Shown here: piece after piece, positions 33,640 to 44,565 of the stretch
How positions within the stretch are numbered: the stretch's first letter is position 1
Layout: each line of letters begins with the position of its first letter
Assembly (NCBI GenBank): GCA_013115135.1
Contig: JABANP010000009.1
Span: 124,001-188,000 of the forward strand
Reading direction: 5' to 3'
DNA from: Perkinsus olseni
Taxonomy: Eukaryota; Perkinsozoa; Perkinsida; Perkinsidae
DNA: 64,000 bases
Notes under the pieces: generated by a model
Told to the model about the DNA's origin: nothing
What the model saw: only the letters and a program-made list of their open reading frames with translations
Database searches by the model: none
Made by a program: the position numbers and the translations under genes

Positions 33640-35538
33640 ATGTCCACTACCCTGCAGGACACCTTCACGGTGATATCTCGTCGGTACTTCACAAGGGGTA
33701 CTCGGTCCAAGTTGGCGACGTGACCTCAGAGTTGCCCGGCATGAAGCTCGACACCGCCCGGAGGTGTCTCTTCGCCTACGCTCAGCAACACAATCGTGAC
33801 GTGGAGGTAGAGGTTCGCCGGAGACCCTTGGCTGCTATTCGTTCGTTTGCAGACTGATTTCTGTGTCCTGGGCAACCTCGGAAGCGGGGAGACTGACATG
33901 GTCATCGTTAGCGGCAAGGAAGGGTTGGATCGGGCGACGTCGAAGTTTGATAGGGTGGGTGCCGCGCTATTGTGTTCGGAGCCTGGTTGCTGATCGCTCG
34001 CGGATTGGAGGGTCGACGCCATGTTTGTCCTGATAGGTCCTGGCAAGATATGTATATCGGCTGCGTGCCGCTGGGAGCGAGATTAAGAGCAGGTAAGGCA
34101 CCTCGAAAACGGAGATAGTAAAATCGGGCCACGGCCTTTCCGCAGCCCCCACGCCTTGGCGCCAACGGTGCTCCATGCCACGACGAGCGATGAGTGCAGG
34201 GAGATCGTGACGGATGTCAAAAACATAGCTCCGAAGGTTGGATCTCCACTCGGGGTTAAGGGCGATTCACGGTATTGCAGGCGCATGAAGTGCCGTTGAG
34301 TGCCACGCAGATTGAGATCACGAAAGCTCAGGAGAAGGCGAACCCCTTGGCGGCGATGTTCGCGAAGGCTGCTCAGAAAAAGGCAGCTAAAAAGTATTGC
34401 CATGGAGGGTTATCCGTTTCATTATTTCTCACGGCCTAGGAAAGAAGCCGAGAACGACAAGGCCGAGTCAACAGCATCAGCGGCAGCGAAGGAAGAAAAG
34501 AAGAGTCCTGCTAGGGGAAAGGGCTGCCAGCAAGACGACAAAGACTGCCGCTTCAAAGGCGAAGGGGAAGGATAAAGCCCGACCTACTAAAGCGGTGTCA
34601 ACGCCCAAAAAAATCATCTCCGTCTAGGTGAGGTGTCGGGGGAGGTACTTGTGTTTGGCCAGAGGTGGCTCAGCTCGCCTACGACGGACAAAGTCGATGA
34701 GGACGATGAGGATGATGACGATATTATGGTCATGCCCAAGAAGAATCGTAGAGGGGCAGCTGTAGTGAAGCGGCAGCGGGAGGCCACGCCTGAGAAGTCG
34801 GGAGAGGCCGCAGCTCCGGCTACAGCAAAGAACGGTGAGCGCTACCAGCAGTGTGGGGACTGATGTTGTTCTCTGGGACCATCTGTATGTTAGATCTTTT
34901 TTCTGAGGGAGATGTGGGGAAAGGAAGAGGCGGCGCGACCTGGCGACGGTAGGGGTAGGGCCGCTTCACAGTATTCCATTCATTCCACCTGTGATTAGTA
35001 CTGTCTGTGGCGAGGAAAATATTGCATCTTGCATTTTCTTCGTTACCCACGGGATGTTTTCCGAGGCCGGTGCATAGGCTCGTCTGTCCTTTGTGTGTGG
35101 GATGTGGTGTGTGCCTTGCAGAGAACTCCAGCGTCGAGCACAACGGAGGTGGTGGGAATATAGAAGTGAAGCGACGGAAGTAAACTTAAGTTGGCCAGCA
35201 GCGAGCTCTTCGACCATCGGTCCGCTCAGGAAGACGACCGAAACGAAGTTCTCTCTGGGCGACAACGGGTACATGGAGGTTGAAGATGTTGTTGGCTTCA
35301 AGGAAGACTCCCAGCCAGTGAAGAAGGCAGCGCCCCCAGCAGCCGAAGCCCAAGCCGAAACCTGTGAGTATCCGAGTAGCAACGTCCTCTGTGTGATCAG
35401 GCTGGGGTGGGTTATTTCATTTCTCAGGCGCCCGGGCCTGCCAGAAGCAGCAAGCGCGGTGGCGTTGGTGCACATAGCCATCAGACGAAGCTTACTAGTT
35501 TCTTTACGAAAGAAGAGCTAGACCAGATAAATGATTAA
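33640..35538 (+). CDS. DNA polymerase delta subunit 3-like (POLD3/Cdc27)
   Basis: Accessory subunit linking replicative polymerase delta to the PCNA clamp. N-terminal winged-helix-like part: 'GYSVQVGDVTSELPG', 'LDTARRCLFAYAQQH', then 'VIVSGKEGL'. The middle is low-complexity Lys/Ala/Asp ('PLAAMFAKAAQKKAAKK', 'DEDDEDDDDI'), then 'VKRRKKTTETKFSLG'. The C-terminus is a textbook PCNA-interacting PIP box, 'QTKLTSFF', followed by 'TKEELDQIND' and stop. The family call rests on this overall plan. The ATG at 33640 is the nearest start but is not in frame with the first good block, so the N-terminus is unresolved. One-base breaks lie at 34521-34523 (GGG) and 34607-34613 (A7), and probably in the last exon near 35430. 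Confidence 0.72.
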
Positions 35539-35737
35539 TGATTCTGCAAGCCTCTATTATCCAGTTGTCTTGCGTTAGGAAGGCGATCCTACAACGCCCG
35601 CAGTTCACAGCTTTCATGACGCCTCTTCACGTGCATGCCGTAGGAGGTCTCATTGGCGATGACCTGGGCGCGCGCTTTTTACATCGTGTCCGCGCACGCC
35701 CTGAAACTCGTCTGCTCACTCCTTTGCGTCTTAGTCG

Positions 35738-36267
35738 ATGATTGATCTGGTCAAGGAGGGGTTCATAGACGTCCTCAGGTCCAGAGTCTTCTCTGTGTTG
35801 ATGCCAACAGCAGTCACAGCAGCCTTACTGTCATCAGCTTATCTGCTCACTCTTCGTAACGAGGTCCCGTCAGTTTTTGTTGTCGGTAGTCGTACTATGT
35901 CCGCTCTTCCCGTTCGCGTCGCTCATGCCTGGGCTATCGTCTGGCTCGATTTTTACCAGGTAATTATCATCTACAGGGGCTCATCCGGGCTCTCGGTTTT
36001 TCTGTTGTTAACTCGCATCCTGATCGTTTTCAGACACCGTGTCTGATAACGGAGAGTTTTACCGACGGCATCAAGGGCATGTTCAGGGAGATAGGTAGAG
36101 GCAAACAGGAGTATCCTTTCAACCCACGTAAGGCAAGGGTCGATCTCGTACTGACAGCGAGTGTGGCTGTTTCAGTGAACCCTGCGAACGCCACGACAAA
36201 TCGCTTGGGCCGAAAGAAGAAGTACTGCAATGATAAGGATTCTTTCCGCTTTGGAGTGACTTATTAA
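35738..36267 (+). CDS. Small membrane protein, unknown
   Basis: Two exons, interrupted by an intron at about 35960-36033. The first reads 'MIDLVKEGFIDVLRSRVF' then a hydrophobic segment ('VLMPTAVTAALLSSAYLLTL'). The second reads 'GIKGMFREIGRGKQEYPFNP' and ends in a basic tail. A second short intron starting near 35864 is possible. No family recognised. Confidence 0.5.
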
Positions 36268-36410
36268 GGCTAGGTCATTGGTGACGAACAGTTTCGCGGT
36301 TACCGTGTAGGTTTACGAAGAGTTGCTCTCTGTTGCGTTTATCTTGCTTCACCCGGCTGGGAAAACTGGTTCAGCGTATGATCTCTGGGGTGCCGTCTAG
36401 TTTCATAGTC

Positions 36411-38065
36411 ATGAGCATGGCCGCCGCCCCGTTTTTCGAGCGCCTCGCGGAAAGATCCAGGAGCTAAAGATTCTTTGTTGTGCGTTGGATTGGATCCACA
36501 CGTCTCTGAGCTACCCGAGCCTACACCAGAGGCGGCGTTCAAGTTTTGTGAGGAGCTGGTGGAGGCCACGAAGGATGTGGCGGGTAGTTTGGGTGGAGGG
36601 CGAGCTTAAGCACCGTCGCTGATAGTCCGCATTAGCGTGCCAAAGTAACTTAGGTTACGCGAAATGGATAAGACGCTAGGATTGAGTTGGCGGGATACCG
36701 GTGTCCCTCAGTCGCCTATAAGCCCAACGCTGCCTTCTTCGAGCAGTTCGGTGCAGCGGGGTGGCAACAACTTAAACGACTAATCGAGCTCATAAGACGT
36801 GCTAGTGATGGCGCGGCGTTGGTGGTAAGACCCTTCGGAGTGCGCAGTAGAAACCTATTGTCATAGGTACTTGACGCTAAGAGGGGGGATATTGGTAGCA
36901 CGGCTCAGGCTTACGCGAAGAGCGCCTATGAAGTGCTAGGGGCCGACAGTATTACGGTCAACCCGTAGGGGAAGGGGGACGCGGTTGTTTGGTCTAAGTG
37001 CTGAATTCAAGGTACATGGGCAAGGATAGTATGGAGCCATTCTTGAGCGACTCGACTAGGGGCGTGTGGGCGTTGTGTAAGACGAGCAACAAGGGAAGCG
37101 ATGATATACAGACGTGCAAGCTGGGTGAGTTACGAGCGAGTGGGGTGGGTTTCTGTTTCGGGGTCGGGCTTGAAAATCGAGTATGCGTTTTGGGGTTTCT
37201 GATGCTTTTCGAGAAAGAGTGGGAGATGCCCACAGGATCAAGATCAGGTTACGGCTTGTCACCGCCGTACCTTCGTAGTCTTCGCATGGGGTGTCGCCAT
37301 TGCTTGTGAGAGTGGATCGTCTTACGAAGTACTCTAGTTGACCATTCGCTCCCGCGTGTTGTGGTTGCTCATCGGAAAATAGCCTTGATACTAGCAAGGT
37401 ACTAGTTATCCTAGTAAGTTGCTAGGATAACCACTGGTAGGTGGTAGGAAAGCGTCCTTCGCTTTAATCACGTGCTGTACCACAACAGTCTTGGTATGCG
37501 AGGAAAAGGCGAAAACGACATGTTTTAGTGACAGTTTACGATACCTTAACGACTAGACCGAAGAAGAGTGTGCGGGGTTTTCTTAGGCGCTTCATAGTTG
37601 GCGACTGTGCTTAGTGGTAACTGTGCAGGTGATGGGACCCATCTGTACCACCACGTAGCGAAGGTTGCTCTGGAGTCGACTGACCGCGGCCCAGCAAGCG
37701 TGGGGCTTGTCGTTGGAGCCACCGATACGGAAGCGATGAGGAGCCTCAGGCAGAGTCTGCCCTGTGGGGTATGGTTCTTGGCTCCTGGTATCGGGGCTCA
37801 GGTGAGCAGGAGGGCTCCGGAGGTCTTCATGTTCGCTGTTTGATGTGGGAAGATAAGAACGAATGAATTTCCCAGAGTATTGATTCTCCCGACTTTTCAG
37901 GGCGGCGACCTGGAGGCTGCAGTGAGAGCCGGTCTGGATCGGCAGACAGGGATGGGCATCCTCTTCCCTGTCAGTAGGGGGATATCGAAGGCCGCTGATA
38001 GGAGGGCAGCGGCCATAGAGCTCAATAGGCTCATTAACGAGGCTAGGTCTCGGGTGCTGTCATGA
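36411..38065 (+). CDS. Orotidine 5'-phosphate decarboxylase, type 2
   Basis: Last step of de novo UMP synthesis (OMP to UMP). Exon 1 36411-36583 holds '[20 protein letters not shown]'; exon 2 from 36712 holds '[17 protein letters not shown]'. Next come the catalytic block '[20 protein letters not shown]', '[14 protein letters not shown]', '[12 protein letters not shown]', '[16 protein letters not shown]', '[20 protein letters not shown]'. This is the bacterial/apicomplexan subfamily with the 'DAKRGDIG' Asp-Lys pair, as a stand-alone enzyme not fused to OPRTase. One long intron (about 37130-37609) separates the TIM-barrel halves. A one-base break at 36451-36453 (AAA) lies in the N-terminal region. 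Stop 38063-38065. Confidence 0.88.
37405..37431. repeat. 10-bp inverted repeat inside OMP decarboxylase intron
   Basis: Arms 37405-37414 and 37422-37431 are perfect reverse complements around a 7-nt loop, in the one long intron of the gene. It may be a remnant of an inserted element or only a structured intron. Confidence 0.6.
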
Positions 38066-38220
38066 TTCTTATCTTGGTTCATGGCCCGTTTTCCACACGA
38101 GATTTCAACGGTTTCATTAGGTTTTACAAGTGTCGGGTTTTAGTGTCCCCACCAAAATATGGTTAGGGTTCACTGGTGGTGGTTTCGGTGTGGCGTCCCC
38201 CTTAGAGTTCTTGTGCAGCC

Positions 38221-39099
38221 ATGTCTGCGGATAACGCGGGTCGACCTAAGATAGTATTGGTGCCTGGCAACGGGGGCGTCGGGGACATTCGCCCGGCTAA
38301 TTTCTACGGATGGTTTGAAAAGCAAATGCTTGACAGGGGGTGAGGAAGACCAGCGGCCATCGTTTCCCTATGGGTGAACGGTAAGGTACGAAGTGAAGCT
38401 CCCAGAGGGAGGAATGCCGGACCCCGTGAGAGCGAGGCGATCGATTTGGATACCGTACTGGGGTCGACCTGAGATACCTTCTAATTGTGCTGAGCCGCTC
38501 TAGCCATCTTGTTGATCGTGGTAGATATATTCGTGATACGCTGAAGTGCGACGAGAACACGGTTTTGGTCGGACACTCCTCGGGAGCTGTGGCGGCATTG
38601 CGTCTGGCGGAAGAGCAGAAACTTCGAGTACGGTGAAAGGCGATTTCTCTCTTAGCGGAGCGAAGCGCGGATTGGAGTATTGTCTATGTCACAGGGCATG
38701 CCTGCGCTTTGTAGGGCATCGTGTTGATTGCTGTCTATGACGACCCCTTGGGGGATAGTATGGAGGCGGCCAGTGGCTACTTTGACGGCCCTTTCGACTG
38801 GTCGGCAATACAGAATAATTGCGGCTTCATTGTGAGTATCCAGAGAGATGGTATCTTACTCGGAGCTCGACCTTCTCCAAGGTTCAAATTGGTGGTACTG
38901 AAGATACTCTTGTTCCTATTGATGTGCAGCGACGGGTGGCTGGTATGCTGCGGCCGAAGGTCGAGTAGGCTGGGCTATCCCCTTCCATCGGTGGGTGAGG
39001 TGGCCTGTTAGGTACGTTGAGGTACCTGGTGAGGACCATTTTTTCGTACCCCCATTCGGGGCTTTGGTCGATGCTGTGACGAGGCACTGTGAGAGTTGA
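38221..39099 (+). CDS. RBBP9-like serine hydrolase
   Basis: Alpha/beta hydrolase of the RBBP9/YdeN family. It starts 'MSADNAGRPKIVLVPGNGG' and continues 'FYGWFEKQMLDRG', 'YEVKLPEGGMPDP', 'SIWIPYW', nucleophile elbow 'LVGHSSGAVAALRLAE', 'YFDGPFDWSAIQNNC', catalytic Asp in 'GTEDTLVPIDVQRRV', catalytic His in 'PGEDHFF'. Six exons, introns 45-110 bp. Stop 39097-39099. The join between 'IPYW' and 'YIRDTLKCDEN' (about 38460-38525) is off by one base in phase, so that border is uncertain. Family substrates are poorly known. Confidence 0.85.
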
Positions 39100-39331
39100 T
39101 TTTCAACCGTTTGCTGGCTCGTGTTCTGCTGCTGCTGCGGGGGCCGCGTCGCCGCTGAAGTAGTGTTTTGAGCGCGACATTGGTGCCGGATGCCAGCCCC
39201 ATCACCTCTTCCGCTCGCTGCCCTCGCGTCTGATAATAGCGGTGAGAGATTGGGCAGAGTGACTCACCGTGATCTCTATTTATGTAGGGTGCCCTATCCC
39301 CCCGGCCCCGGGGCTAGGAGGGGACGACGGG

Positions 39332-40983
39332 ATGGACGTGGACAACAGAGAAAGGGTGAACAGAGTACCGACGCCGATGCAGCCACCTCCACCGCCACCA
39401 CCTCGGTCGCTCAAGAGGCCACGTCCGGATGGGCAGGAACAACAGAACCGAGACGAGCTCGAAAACAGGTACCCCACAGTGGAGGATGGTTCGTCTGTTT
39501 GAAGGTGTTGGGAAGGTACGAGCTGTGTGAGAAGCTTGGGGAGGGGACTTACGGCAAAGTGTACAGAGGCATGGATAAGGTCACCAGGGAGCCCGTGGCC
39601 ATCAAACGCATGAAGTGGGAGCGCTGTCACTGCGCCGCGAAATTGCGGCGATCAGGATCAACCTGGAGGATGAGGGCTGTCCGTCCCTGGCCATCCGAGA
39701 GATAGCGCTCCTCCGGAAGATCAAGTCGGCGAATGTCGTCTCCTTGCTTCATGTGGGTGGTTTGGTCGCTCCCGCAGCTGCTGTAACGGCGGCTCCGGCA
39801 GATCCATGCTGACAGGGGCAGCAGCTTCCCGTGGGACTCGCTGACGCTGGTCTTCGAGCTGCTCACGTACGACCTACGCCAGTTCATCAAGAGGAATTGT
39901 GAGCCCCTCTTGGAGGGGGTGCGGTGGAGCCGATCGGGTTGTCAGCTATCCCTTCGGCCCCGTGCCTGAAGTACTTTGTTTATCAAATCCTGCGGGGAGT
40001 GAAGGCTTGTCATGAACTGCGCATCATGCACAGGGATATCAAGCCCCAGAATCTACTCATCTCCCAGACGACAGGTAGTGGTGGTTGGGGTTATCGAAGA
40101 GCTTGGTGGCATACGAGAGAGCGCTCGAAGGGATGTTGTGCATAGAGTGTGCTGTCATAAGTCTGCTGTTGCTCCAGAGGCCATGTCCTTGATGGGCGCA
40201 CTTTAATGGCGGAGTAGTTGTAGCTGTAGGAGCGTCAGCGAGCGATCACCCTGCACAGGTCGGATAAAACTGGCAGACTTCGGCCTAGCGAGGAGCTACA
40301 TGCACCCCACACATCGATGTACTCACGAGATAGTTACACTCTGGTACAGGGCTCCGGAAGTTATAATGGTGAGCTCTTGCTCATCTGCTCCGAGGCCTAC
40401 GTGTGCGGCTGGCTCAGGGGTCCCTGGACTACACCTATAGCATTGACGTCTGGTCCATTGGGTGCGTGATGGCCGAGCTTTTTACTGGAGGTCAGCTGAG
40501 TCGGACGACAGCGAGCTGGATGTGGTCTCAGGGAGCCCGTTGTTCCCTACCGACTCTGAGGTCGAGACGCTGTTCCAAATCTTTCGGATGCGCGGCACTC
40601 CAACCCCTGAGACCTGGCCAGGAATTGTGAGTGAGTTCCGGTTGGTGTGGTACTGAAGTGGGAGGCCGCAGGTCGAGACTTGCCCCGACTACTGCGAGCT
40701 TTGGCCGAAGTGGAAGGAGGACCGGGGGCTGCAGACCATGCAGCAGCGGAACCCCGAGGTGGGCACTCTTCCTCTGGAGGCGATCCGCAGTGTGCCTGTG
40801 ATAGATTCCCGACTGGTTGAACGAGTTAGCGTTGTCCTGTCTACGAGTGACCCCGACGGCTAGGGCTACTGTGGCGGAGCTCATGGCACATGTAAATGGG
40901 AGTGGTGCTCGCAACATGCACTTCTATTTCGTCGTTGTTAGCCTTGGTTCAAGGATGTTGATGACGCCTGGGTTGCAGGGTAG
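39332..40983 (+). CDS. Cyclin-dependent kinase (PSTAIRE-like)
   Basis: Ser/Thr kinase of the CDK1/2 group. A Pro-rich N-terminal extension of about 45 residues ('[17 protein letters not shown]') precedes the kinase domain: '[12 protein letters not shown]' (with the inhibitory Thr/Tyr pair), 'VAIKRMK', cyclin-binding helix '[16 protein letters not shown]' (Leu in place of Thr in PSTAIRE), '[12 protein letters not shown]', '[10 protein letters not shown]', activation-loop Thr in '[17 protein letters not shown]', '[12 protein letters not shown]', '[19 protein letters not shown]'. It ends '[14 protein letters not shown]'. Ten or so exons with ~47-50 bp introns (one longer, 40077-40260). A one-base break at 40808-40810 (CCC) precedes '[15 protein letters not shown]'. 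Likely a cell-cycle kinase. Confidence 0.9.
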
Positions 40984-41380
40984 GTCGGATATGTTCAAGT
41001 CCTAGCCGGTTGCCTGCCTCCCCTCTCAGGGAGTTTTTCGTGTGCCCTGGCCTTCACTCGGACTCGCAACCGATAAGGGACGAGGCTGAGCCGGCGTAGC
41101 GGTACCGCAAGTCATTCGCCATTGACAGCCTGGCTGCCCTGTTGGGCCTCAGCCTGTCAAGTTCACTGTTGCCTGTCGACTAGGTTACTCTACTTCTGTT
41201 GTCTATGTTACTCCGCTTCGGTTCCCACTGGAGCCCATAGCCCCATGCACGTACCACTGAGTGAGCTACTCGGTTTCGAATCTGCCCAGGGGCCCTTCGC
41301 GTTGTGTTGACCCTCAGTGAGAACATGCACGTGGGCAGTTTTGTTCCTTGACTTCTTTCCCTGCCTGTCGCGTTTCATCG

Positions 41381-43186
41381 ATGACTTTCTACCGTCTGGT
41401 AGTGCTGGCCGCTTACTTGGCCGCAACTGTTACTTCATCCGAGCCACGGCCGTTCAAACGCATAGTGGCGGTTGCTGACGTTCATGGAGATCAGCGCAAT
41501 TTGATACAGGCCCTCGAGTAAGTGCACTTATCAGCCTCATATTCTCCGAGAGATAACCGAGAGCGCATGAGCAGAGTTCGGATGCGTTGTGGATGGTCGC
41601 AGTGGTGCTGCTGCTCAGGAATGGCCGGGTACTATCTCACAAGCACCTTGAGCACACGACGGACGCGGAGCAGCAGGTGGAGTGGCACGCGGATGCTTCG
41701 GACCCTACCGAGCCTGTTATGGTGAGTATACCCCTCCCGCAGGGCACTGAGCAGAGGCTCTCAGGTAGTTCAACTGGGCGACTTGATAGATCGGGGCCCG
41801 CTCGGCCTCCAGTGCTACCGGCTGATGCAGAACCTCTACGCTGCGGAGGGCGCCAACGAGGTGGTCCGGGTGCTAGGTGAGGAGCCTCGTCACCAAGGGT
41901 GCGGCAGCAGCGTTCTTGCAGGCAATCACGAGATTCTCAACATGCTGGGCATGGCTGGACGCTATGTGACCGATGAGGACGTGGCTGAGTTCGGAGGGAG
42001 AGGCGGCCAGAAGAGAGAGCTGGGCGCCCGGTGGCGAGATATGGACCATGATCCGGGACCATTATGAGCTCGTCCACATCTATGGAGGTACCCACTGTAC
42101 TTCAGTTGGTGTTGTTCACTTTCGACATCGTGCAGGTTCGTTCACGTCCAAGTACAGTGGTGAAAAAGTGCCGGAGCTTCTTCCCTTGGCTCGAGCTGAT
42201 ACGATGTAGTGGTGGATATGGGGATCGTGCTGGCTGGGAGCTACTCAATGGTCAGCTTCGTCCACGGTGGGGTGTTGCCGGCCCTGACCGATCGGTCGAT
42301 TGATGAGCTGAATGAGCAAGCTTCGAGAATGATCGAAGACGGAGCTCTGAAGAACCCTCTCTTCCTGTCGGAGTCTAGTCCCGTATGGTCTCGAGTAAGC
42401 CCTCTGGGAAGTGCTTCTTGACGTATAGAGGATTCCTGCCGTCCGAGGAGAAATTTCCGCCTTGGGAACTCAAAGGGGCGTAGCATCGCTTCGTGGGCTG
42501 CTCTGCAATGATATGTAGTGGCTCTCTCTGGGAATATGAGTATGCACTGATCTGCCGCGGCTGCACTCTCATCCCTAAGGGATGATCCCTTATGCTCTTT
42601 GTCTCCGGGTGACCCTTGAAATTCATCTTTTGAGTATTTTTGGCGCTCCAGGTGTACGCCTTGGGAACGGACGAAGAGGCATGCCCACCATTGATCGACG
42701 TCCTGCGTCATTACGGTGTGGCTCGAATGGTCGTGGGCCACACTCCCAGTGAGGACGGTCGCATGAAGGTGCGCTGTGGAGGAAGAGTCATCCTTGCTGA
42801 CGTTGGTAGGTCGACCACACAGTGCAAAATCTTGTTCGGTTCGCTCTAGAGTTTGTGTTCCCTTCAGCCCTATCCCGGTGGATGGCACGATATCCCTCAT
42901 CATGGCCACCCAGCAGCCTTGGAAATGACTCTGATGAACGCGACACATCTTGAGAGGATAGAAGGTACTGATAAGAACCTCCGCCGGAGGGAGCAGCCTT
43001 TCTCATCTTCAGCTCACTACGGTTTGGAGAACGACACCGCGCCTGGCAAGCACCAGCTCCTGTGGACGGTTGCAGATGGTCTCATCGAGGTGGGTCTACT
43101 GTGCATCTGCACACCCGCATCACGGCGGAGATGTCTTCTTTCAGGATAACTTCGCTGAGTTTGACGATGACGAGGATGAGCTATGA
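41381..43186 (+). CDS. Shewanella-like protein phosphatase (metallophosphatase)
   Basis: Bacterial-type PPP-fold phosphatase found in plants and apicomplexans. Signal peptide 'MTFYRLVVLAAYLAATV'; metal-binding motifs in order: 'VAVADVHGD', 'VVQLGDLIDRGP', 'GNHEILNML', 'MVSFVHGGV', 'MVVGHTPSEDGR'. The two Asp/His motifs, GDxxDRG and GNHE are intact, so it should be active. The C-terminus is acidic and ends 'DDDEDEL', close to the KDEL-type ER retrieval signal, which with the signal peptide points to the ER lumen. Introns ~46-55 bp, plus a longer one near 42394-42650. Probable one-base breaks near 42040, at 42921-42922 (GG) and near 43125. Confidence 0.85.
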
Positions 43187-43362
43187 GCTGCAATTCACTG
43201 ACATTTCTCCTAGCGTTCTGTGATGTATCTCGCCTGACGTCATAGTGTTGAGTTGGTGAACATCAGGCCTTTTCTCTTCCGGATGGGAAAGCATTCTGTG
43301 TTTGCCAGGAATTCCTTGTGAGCCTGAGTGAGGCCCTCCTTTGATAGAGACTGGCCACCTCC

Positions 43363-44454
43363 ATGGCACTCAACTCTCAGTCGTGGCGGAACCCACTGGG
43401 CTACCGTTGGTACAAGGTTGCTGCTGTGGCGGCAGGCCTGTGCCTCCTCTTCCTTATTACATCGACCTCGTGGATGTACAACCCTCTTGACGTCAAGGGC
43501 GCGTACAAAGCGAGGCTGCACGAGAACTACATGGAGGCATCTGGGGAGTACTTCGCTGCGAAGCCCACGATGGTTGTTATGACGGTCGAGCGCAAGGAGC
43601 CTTACGTCCAGGCTTTCCTCTGGTCCTTCCTTGCCTTCAATCCCGAGCCTCGACCGCATCTCTTCATCATCAACAGGGAGGATCCGAACTTGCCGCGAGA
43701 GGTCTACAACATGGACGGGATAACCGTCCGCAACGCGACTCCCTTCACTGCGACAGGCTATGCGCAGTGGAAGCGCGCTCTCTACTTGGATCACATTGAC
43801 GCCTTGGACATCTGCTTGCAAGAAGACCGGCCTTGGTGTCTGGTTTTCGAGGGTGACACGATCCTCACAGTCGATTTCGTAGAGAAGTTCATGCGGTATG
43901 TCTCTCATGAGAAGGACGCCGCGATGGTGAAACTGTTTGTGTCGGACCACTGGTCGGGCTGGAGTGCTGTGGACACGCCGTTGTTCGTGTTCATGATGCT
44001 GGCAGTGACTCTACTGGCGGCCCTTTACTTGCGGCGTGCGGCTCCCCTGCTTTCCTGGAAGGAGCGTTATCTCTGTGGCTTTTCCGCAGGCTTGTTATTA
44101 GTGTGTATAGTTCTCGTCATTTCCAAGCAAGCATTCGAGAGAGTCATTCATACAGGGCCGGGGGTGAAACTTGTACCCACCACCGTCGACGCGAGCTCGG
44201 TTGCAACGGCATATCCCAGGGAGTCCGTACGGCCTCTGAGGGACTTCCTCCAGGACTATGTCGACCGAGAGAGCGATCCACTAGGCCTTGACTTGGAGCA
44301 ATATGAATGGGCTAAGGGCCATGGACGAGTACTACGGACGTACCCCTCCCTGGTCCAGCACATTGGAGTGTATTCTAGCGCGAAGTCGAAGAACCAGGGC
44401 GACTTCCTCGAAGTTAAACAAGACTCTACTTTCGTCGGTCCATTATACCCCTAA
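43363..44454 (+). CDS. PGAP4/TMEM246-like GPI side-chain glycosyltransferase
   Basis: Single exon, 363 residues. An N-terminal signal anchor ('VAAVAAGLCLLFLITST') is followed by a GT-A-like fold: 'PTMVVMTVERKEPYVQAFLW', 'LYLDHIDALDICLQE', acidic motif 'CLVFEGDTILTVDF'. The fold is then interrupted by two adjacent membrane segments ('FVFMMLAVTLLAALYL' and 'GFSAGLLLVCIVLVI') before resuming with 'TYPSLVQHIGVYSS'. This split of a GT-A domain by a TM pair is the hallmark of PGAP4, the Golgi enzyme adding GalNAc to GPI anchors in animals. The assignment rests on architecture and motifs and is good but not certain; donor and acceptor sugar are inference. Confidence 0.75.
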   Translation: MALNSQSWRNPLGYRWYKVAAVAAGLCLLFLITSTSWMYNPLDVKGAYKARLHENYMEASGEYFAAKPTMVVMTVERKEPYVQAFLWSFLAFNPEPRPHLFIINREDPNLPREVYNMDGITVRNATPFTATGYAQWKRALYLDHIDALDICLQEDRPWCLVFEGDTILTVDFVEKFMRYVSHEKDAAMVKLFVSDHWSGWSAVDTPLFVFMMLAVTLLAALYLRRAAPLLSWKERYLCGFSAGLLLVCIVLVISKQAFERVIHTGPGVKLVPTTVDASSVATAYPRESVRPLRDFLQDYVDRESDPLGLDLEQYEWAKGHGRVLRTYPSLVQHIGVYSSAKSKNQGDFLEVKQDSTFVGPLYP

Positions 44455-44565
44455 TGATGATCGTCTATGTATTATTAATTTCCGTACCATCGCCACTGCA
44501 AATGCACTGACCCTTGCGTCGTTGTGCTCATCAATTAAAGCGAAGGGAAGGCCTTGTCAACGTAA

